A stretch of DNA of 64,000 nucleotides, from assembly GCF_000276665.1 (NCBI RefSeq), contig NW_004955423.1, positions 4,758,397 to 4,822,396 on the forward strand. The letters are read 5' to 3'. The DNA comes from Chinchilla lanigera (lineage: Eukaryota; Chordata; Mammalia; Rodentia; Chinchillidae). The notes below the pieces were generated by a model. That model did no database searches, was not told the DNA's origin, and saw only the letters and a program-made list of their open reading frames with translations. The translations under genes were made by a program, and so were the position numbers. Of this stretch, positions 59,270 through 64,000 are shown piece after piece (the first letter of the stretch is position 1; each line of letters opens with the position of its first letter).

Positions 59270-62200
59270 TCTTTCTATCCTTCTTTTCTTCTTTCCCCCA
59301 TCCCTGTTGTTCTTTCCTTTTGAGGAGTTTCTTTCCCTTTCACAATATCAATTGTACCTTTTGGACTTTATTTCCTCTTTCAGTTTCTTACATCAGGGAG
59401 ACAATATGATGTTTACAGATGTGAGTCTAGTTTATTTCACTGATGAGTATGGTCTCTAGTTGCATCCATTTACCTATGAAAGCCTCAATTTGTAATAGCT
59501 AAATCTTGAAAACAACCCAAATACCCATCAACTGAGGAATGGATACAAAAGATGTGGTATTTTGATACAATGGAGTGTTACTCAGCTACATTTGATCTTT
59601 CACTCATTCAGTAAACATCAAATAAACTACTGCTCTACAGTTGGTGATCTATTCAGGTCTGGGGAGATCAGTCAATACTTTTTTCCCTGAAATCATATAT
59701 ATATCTCAAAATATCTGGTGTGATACTTTATTAATGGAGTAATTAATTTACTTATTGCTGGGAACTGAACTCAGGGCCTAACACCTACAAGGGAGGTGTG
59801 TGTCACTGAGCTGTACCTCTGGCCCTCTGTTGTTATATAATTGGTACAAGTTTGATGTACAAAAATACTGAATATTTACATTAAAGGTATTCTGTGAGTG
59901 TAGAACATACAAAGGTACAACAATTTCTATGAAAAAAACCTTTTATCTCTCAGTCTCAAGACCATCTTATTGCACTCTTTTTGTCCATTCCTTAGGTGAC
60001 AATCCCAGAGCACAAATCTCCAATCTTCCCAGGGAGTGCATCAGGAATTTTTTTCCACATCGCAAGTGTTTTGTCTTTGATCGGCCAACAAATGACAAAC
60101 ATGACCTACACAATATTGAGAATATCTCAGAAGACCAACTGGATCCTAAATTTCAAGAACAAACACATAGTTTCTGTTCTTATATCTTCAATAATGCAAA
60201 CATCAAAACCCTCAAAGAAGGAATTGTGGTCACTGGGAATCGTGAGTCTTATTTAACTATGTTTGAATGTATTATAAAATTAACATACATTATTTTAATT
60301 TAATTATGTCACCACAGTATACATATATTTATACTCTATAACAAAGTGTGCATAATTTATAATGATCTCACTTGCTGGGGTTTACAGGTTCCTTCCTCTT
60401 CAAAATTATATGCTTTTTTGCAAGCGTGTATAGTTTCTACATATTTGAAAAAAAATCTTCCATTTGTAATGAAATTACTGTGTGTGAAAATAGATATAGA
60501 TTATTTGATCACAGAAAACTCTACATTAGTATTCTTCTTTGCAATAAGAATAGGAAATTTTCTAAAAGTTTAAAGCAGCCTAAATATAAATATTAGCCTA
60601 TAAGATCCCTGAAGATCCCTTGGAAGCTTCAGAAGTAGGAGCAAATATACTCTGAGGTAACTTACCTTATTGGTCACTTATGTAATCTATTTTTCTTTCC
60701 ATTTTGGGGGGTTTTGGTTTCTGTCTGTGGTATCTCTTTATTTATTTATTTATTCTATTAATTAAGTATATTAGTACATCTTAGGTGTACATAAAGATCA
60801 CATTCATCATAAGGAATTTATTCTTGTACATGATATATCTTCATTCTTTTTTCCTGTTCCCCATACACTCCCTTCAACACCTCTTCCTCTACTTACAAAA
60901 GTTTGTTTCCATTTTTCCTTCTTTTCTTTTTTGGGTATAAATTTCTAATTTTGAAATTTTGTTTTTGAGGTACAGTGTAATATATTAGACAAACCTGGAT
61001 ATTAAACATTTCTTAAAAATCTTTCAGTTGGAGAACAAGAGAAATGTGAGGTTAAGTGGAGTGAGGATGAGAACAGAAGGTGTGTACAGGTGGGAGAGAG
61101 AGACAGAGACAGAAAAAAAACCATACTGATTTTAGGAATATAGTCTAATACTCTTAGAACCCATTGAAGTATATCATTCTTATTTATCCCTAAAATTCCT
61201 GGATCATTCAGGGCTGGGGGCTCTGGTGGAGACCTATATGAAAGCCATCAGCAGTGGGGCGGTACCCTGCTTGGAGAACGCGGTGACCACTCTGGCCCAG
61301 CGTGAGAATGCAGCAGCTGTGCAGAAGGCTGTCAACCACTACAGAGAGCAGATGGCCCAGCGAGTGCAACTCCCCACAGACACGCTCCAGGAGCTGCTGG
61401 ATGTACACACAGCCTGTGAGAAAGAGGCCATTGCTGTCTTCATGGAGGGGTCCTTCAAGGATGAAGATGGGAAATTCCAGAAGCAGATGGTGGTACTGAA
61501 TCCTATTTTTTCTTCTGCTTTTACAATCACATGTTTGCTGTACACAGTGATTACATTCCGTGTGATTTTGCTCCTGTGTCTTATTCAGCACTTTCCTTAA
61601 ACTTTCCATTGAAGAGTGAAGCCCAGAGCTGAGTGCATGAAACTCATGATTCACCTTTCATCCAAGGACAAAACATTTTGGATTCTCATTGGGAATGGAG
61701 TCTCTAAAACTACACATTCTTCCTCCAACATCAAATCTCAGGCATATTATACAGCAGTTTTTCTGGGTGACTGAAGTATAATCAGTACAGGTGTGTTCCT
61801 CAATACTGATGGTGGACTGCAGACTTACCCAGAGCATACTCAAATTATTCCCAAGGTCTTTGCTTTTTTAATTCACACTCACCTATTTCTAGCAACTAAA
61901 TTTCTCTTACCAAGCCCTAATTCTACACTGCTCTTTGCTGTATCCATCCCATATTGCTCTTTGCTGTATATTGTATCCTTCAAGATAGAACTATGGACAC
62001 AATACCATAGAAGGGGGGACAAGGGAAGTAAAAAGATTTAAGATGTGTCCTGTACATGGATCAAATACCTACAGTTTATGTGAACATTATATGTCATAAA
62101 CATGACCTGAAAACAATAATGATGAAAACTGGGAAAAGGGATCTATAGCCAGAGAGGGATGTGAGTCTGGAGGGGAGTAAAAAAATCCAAGGTGTGTTAT

Positions 62201-63886
62201 GTACCTGGACTTACTCTCTAAGGCGAATGTAAACTTCATGCACTGCAAACATGTGCTAGTAAAATAGAATTAAAAAAGAAACCATAGAGATGGTAGCACA
62301 TGGTCCCTTTATTTCACAGATGAGGACCTTGAGGCCCAAAAAGGTTCAGAAGTTTCTCATTGACTTCCAGAGAGTTTTTTTTTTTTTCTTTTTGGTTTTT
62401 CTCCGGTACCAGGAACCGAACTCATGACCTTGCGCTTGCCGGGCAGGCACTTTTGCCGCTGAGCTAAATCCCCAGCCACCCCACCCCCCAGTTTTAAGGG
62501 TTTTCAGTAAGTCAAGTTTATGAATCCTCATTCATCCACATCTTACTTCAACAGAATATTTTCTTATGAGGAACAGGTTGATGCTCCTGCAAGGTTTTCT
62601 TAAATTTTACTTCTCTCTGAGAGATCCTTCTGGTGATATCTCTGTACATATGTCTTGCAGAAAACAATACAGGAAATGAAGGAGGATTTCTTGCTGAAGA
62701 ATGAAGAGAAATCTGATCAATACTGCCAGGAAAAACTGAATTTGCTTTCAAAAGACTTGAAGCAAAGCGTATCAGCAGGCAGTTTCTGTGTTTCTGGAGG
62801 GCACCAGCTATACATGGAGATGAGGAAAAAGATAGAAGAGGGCTATTTCCAAGTGCCTAGGAAAGGAGTCAAGGTGAGCAGCAGTTTAGCCTGGGAAAGT
62901 CTAGAGAATAACTGTCAAAGGGTTTCCAGAACTAGCTGTGAGCAACAAGAAAACAGATTAGCATGAAATATTTTCATTCTTTCCCCCATGGTTGGGATCA
63001 AATCTAGAGCTCCTTGTATGTGCTCCATAAGTGGGCTGTACCCCAGAAATCACCTTAGTCTTTCATGCTGCGTATCTGCTACATATTCCTGAAAATAGAA
63101 ATTTTCATTCCCAAAGAAGTAGTAAGGATTTCAAAAAATCAGAAGGGACAGAAAAAAATTATCCATTTCTTCATCAAACAAGATGACTTGCAATGTACTA
63201 AGTGCTGGTGATTTACAAGGTTCACTCAGTCTTCACTCTCCAAGCTGATGATTTGCATATTGAGTGACATTACTTATCAACCTATGAGAATGTGCTACAT
63301 AGTTCGTGTTAACGAACATAATGAAATGTTACTGCTTATGGACTTAATGATAAACACTTTCCTAGACATTTTAATCTACCTTGAAGTGATATCCCCTTCT
63401 ATTGTGAACATTTTACTCTTGAACTGAGAGGTCCTGGCACATGTACAAATTTTTCCTAAAGATAAAGGTAATAGGAAGAAGAGAGAGGTACAGTTTATAT
63501 CATTGGAAGCAAAATACAGAAAAGCACTAGAGGCTGTAATTTGCACAACTGCACATCATCTGACTGGCCAGAACCTGGGAAGAACAAGAAGGCATCCTGG
63601 GAGAAGGATACAGGAAGGGAGATGAGAAGCAAGAGACACAGAGTATCTCTGGTGACACTGAGGAGCTCGATCCCTTTGTAGAGAGCCACTAGAAATTTAA
63701 CCACAAAGCAGAATGATGTGCATATATTTATTTTGCAGAACCATTCTCCCAGTGGTAAGTTATTTGCTTTCTTGGTTTCACAGGCAGGAGAAGTGCTGCA
63801 AAGTTTCCTGCAGTCACAGGCAGCAATAGAGAAAATCATCCTGCAGTCAGATAAAGCTCTCACTGACAGGGAGAAGACCATGGCAG
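47131..63886 (+). CDS. Gbp: Guanylate-binding protein B (GBP4/6/7 type), exons 2-9, runs off the window
   Basis: Exons 47131-47320, 48104-48231, 50927-51036, 51252-51448, 59996-60241, 61212-61492, 62661-62873 and 63784-63886 join in frame with no stop: 1468 nt, 489 codons plus one base, of a protein usually near 600-640 residues. The G domain has P-loop GLYRTGKS with the arginine finger (about residue 49), G3 DTEGLGD (about 98-104) and G4 TVRD (about residue 184), the GBP variants of the GTPase motifs. The helical domain starts in exon 7 ([19 protein letters not shown]) and includes [13 protein letters not shown]. GBPs hydrolyse GTP to GDP and GMP, assemble on pathogen vacuoles or bacteria in the cytosol, and are induced by interferon. 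TVRD and [10 protein letters not shown] point to the GBP4/6/7 group. The charged exon 10 and the C-terminus lie beyond 64 kb, so a CaaX box cannot be judged. All splice sites seen are canonical except the U12-type intron 4. Confidence 0.95.
48104..48231 (+). CDS. Gbp: GBP-B exon 3
   Basis: 128 nt, CCAG|GC...AAAAG|GTGAGG. It encodes [20 protein letters not shown] and [12 protein letters not shown], with the Mg2+-binding Asp and the GLGD motif kept. Confidence 0.95.
49270..50640 (-). mobile_element. Old L1 fragment in intron 3 (partner of 19760-21340)
   Basis: Same reversed L1 text as in unit A, without the two SINEs. A (TTTA)n run lies at 49592-49634. Confidence 0.7.
49592..49634. repeat. (TTTA)n microsatellite
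   Basis: About ten TTTA units. In unit A a SINE lies at this place. Confidence 0.95.
50927..51036 (+). CDS. Gbp: GBP-B exon 4
   Basis: 110 nt, encoding [20 protein letters not shown] and [11 protein letters not shown]. It ends CTGCA in front of the U12-type donor. Confidence 0.95.
51037..51251 (+). other. U12-type intron 4, unit B, with altered branch site
   Basis: Donor GTATCCTT (51037-51044) as in unit A. The branch element at 51234-51242 is TTCCTTAGC, where unit A has TTCCTTAAC: the second A, usually the branch base, is G. The acceptor AG is at 51250-51251. The joined codon gives Q-Y-V-T-E-L. Confidence 0.85.
51252..51448 (+). CDS. Gbp: GBP-B exon 5
   Basis: 197 nt, open. It contains [19 protein letters not shown] with the TVRD nucleotide-specificity motif, and ends [10 protein letters not shown] across the junction. 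Donor CCAG|GTACC. Confidence 0.95.
53178..53275 (-). mobile_element. ID-like SINE nested in the L1
   Basis: After a T-rich run: 'actgggaatcgaactcaggactttgcacttgccaggcaggcac...tatatccccagctcc', a reversed tRNA-type SINE inserted in the L1. Confidence 0.75.
53923..53948. repeat. Perfect 26-bp palindrome inside L1 ORF2
   Basis: Each half is GGAGTCTTCTTCT, with no spacer. It continues into a near repeat of 'ggagtcttc' at 53967. Confidence 0.95.
56476..57092 (-). pseudogene. L1 ORF1 remnant
   Basis: Two overlapping minus-strand frames (57092-56823 and 56892-56476) encode a charged coiled-coil start and then the RNA-binding part, with LSDLEDS, NLRLIGV and ENFPSMEKE, the ORF1p RRM hallmarks. One frameshift lies near 56.85 kb. 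Confidence 0.85.
57420..57930 (-). repeat. L1 5' UTR: six tandem ~80-bp monomers
   Basis: The anchor GACCCACAATG and its variants occur at 57443, 57532, 57611, 57692, 57772 and 57852 (spacings 89, 79, 81, 80, 80). A second anchor, AGTTCCCCAGGTGGCTGGCTGA and variants, recurs with the same period. By position it is the promoter region of the L1. Confidence 0.85.
59030..59600. mobile_element. 5'-inverted L1 in intron 5 (partner of 23350-23930)
   Basis: Reversed 3' UTR up to about 59490, then forward text ('aatagctaaatcttgaaaacaaccc', 'caatggagtgttactcagc'). The (TA)n run at 59247-59270 is longer than in unit A. Confidence 0.75.
59735..59830 (-). mobile_element. Old SINE fragment (partner of 24030-24150)
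   Basis: 'tgctgggaactgaactcagggcctaacacctacaagggaggtgtgtgtcactgagctgtacc' is a reversed SINE. It predates the duplication. Confidence 0.6.
59996..60241 (+). CDS. Gbp: GBP-B exon 6
   Basis: 246 nt, CTTAG|GTGAC...GGGAATC|GTGAGT. It encodes [40 protein letters not shown] and GIVVTGN: the end of the G domain and the linker to the helical domain. Confidence 0.95.
60725..61000 (-). mobile_element. L1-like 3' fragment in intron 6
   Basis: 'tattctattaattaagtatattagtacatcttaggtgtac...aaggaatttattcttgtac' resembles a reversed L1 3' UTR of another subfamily. Unit A lost this region in the exon 6-7 deletion, so there is no partner to compare. Confidence 0.4.
61212..61492 (+). CDS. Gbp: GBP-B exon 7
   Basis: 281 nt, TTCAG|GG...ATGGTG|GTACTG. 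It encodes [32 protein letters not shown], and [20 protein letters not shown]. The end is put after GTG because the group has a Val before exon 8 text; ending three bases earlier would also keep frame. Confidence 0.93.
61960..62285 (+). mobile_element. L1 3' end in intron 7 (partner of 25230-25575)
   Basis: Ends 'gtaaaatagaattaaaaaagaaacc'. Present in both units, so older than the duplication. Confidence 0.5.
62374..62490 (-). mobile_element. ID-like SINE, unit B specific
   Basis: A T run, then 'ctccggtaccaggaaccgaactcatgaccttgcgcttgccgggcagg...aaatccccagcc'. The matching place in unit A (about 25660-25680) has no insert. It is the closest of all copies to the intact SINE pattern, hence young. 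Confidence 0.85.
62661..62873 (+). CDS. Gbp: GBP-B exon 8
   Basis: 213 nt, TTGCAG|AAAAC...GTCAAG|GTGAGC, phase 0 at both ends. It encodes [19 protein letters not shown] and [19 protein letters not shown]. Confidence 0.95.
63784..63886 (+). CDS. Gbp: GBP-B exon 9
   Basis: 103 nt, CACAG|GCAGG...GGCAG|GTAAAT. It encodes [20 protein letters not shown] and [13 protein letters not shown]. Exons 10 and 11 are expected beyond the window, by comparison with unit A about 340 and 1460 bases further on. Confidence 0.93.
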
Positions 63887-64000
63887 GTAAATATACAAGA
63901 CAAAACCCCAAGTGTGCATAGATTCCCACAATGATGCTGAGAGACCCAACAAGAATCCTTCCTCAATGTGTAACATATTTCTTTTTTTTTTTTTTTTTTT

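Noticed and set aside
61226..61600. 124-codon frame as a separate gene
   Set aside because: It is exon 7 of GBP-B running on into intron 7.
63981..64000. T run at the window end as a Pol III terminator or new SINE
   Set aside because: It is cut by the window edge. It may be the reversed tail of another retroelement, but nothing beyond it is visible.

Overview
The window is mammalian nuclear DNA, most likely from a rodent. It is AT-rich, has split genes with GT-AG introns, and is dense in retroelements. The rodent call rests on short tRNA-derived SINEs whose head reads like a rodent ID element (GGCTGGGGATTTAGCTCAG), on B1-like 7SL SINEs, and on many antisense L1 3' ends. I cannot name the species.

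The locus is part of a guanylate-binding protein (GBP) cluster: interferon-inducible dynamin-like GTPases of cell-autonomous immunity. Two long homologous units lie in tandem on the + strand. Unit A (about 10.83-28.7 kb) holds a complete set of GBP coding exons (2-11) of the GBP4/6/7 type. It is broken by an altered P-loop and G3 motif, a 2-nt deletion in exon 5, a ~1 kb deletion that fuses exons 6 and 7, and a frame conflict between exons 10 and 11. Unit B (about 38.16 kb to the window end) holds the same gene with exons 2-9 intact (489 codons); its last exons lie outside the window. Each unit also carries, ~6-9 kb upstream, a decayed GBP exon 6 on the minus strand from a different GBP paralogue. 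Two partial copies accompany them: the promoter/exon-1 region of a third gene (about 3.2-5.8 kb, 'copy 0') and the upstream spacer again (about 28.9-33.9 kb, 'copy C').

Layout: 1-600 old L1; 600-3200 unassigned; 3.2-5.8 kb copy 0; 5.8-10.83 kb gammaretrovirus-like endogenous provirus with two LTRs, gag and env remnants and no pol; 10.83-17.6 kb unit A spacer and 5' region; 17.6-28.7 kb GBP pseudogene A; 28.9-33.9 kb copy C; 33.9-38.2 kb repeat-rich spacer; 38.2-47.1 kb unit B spacer and 5' region; 47.1-64 kb GBP gene B. Intron 5 of gene B holds a near full-length minus-strand L1 (about 51.74-57.93 kb) with six ~80-bp tandem monomers in its 5' UTR.

Most notable points: intron 4 of both GBP copies has U12-type splice signals, and gene B has lost the best branch-site match; the GBP exon-6 relics are antisense and duplicated; the provirus carries a 33-bp minisatellite with YY1-like cores in gag; and SINE/L1 insertions present in only one unit give relative dates for the duplication. 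I found no RNA genes, CRISPR arrays or prokaryotic features, and no wholly new system.
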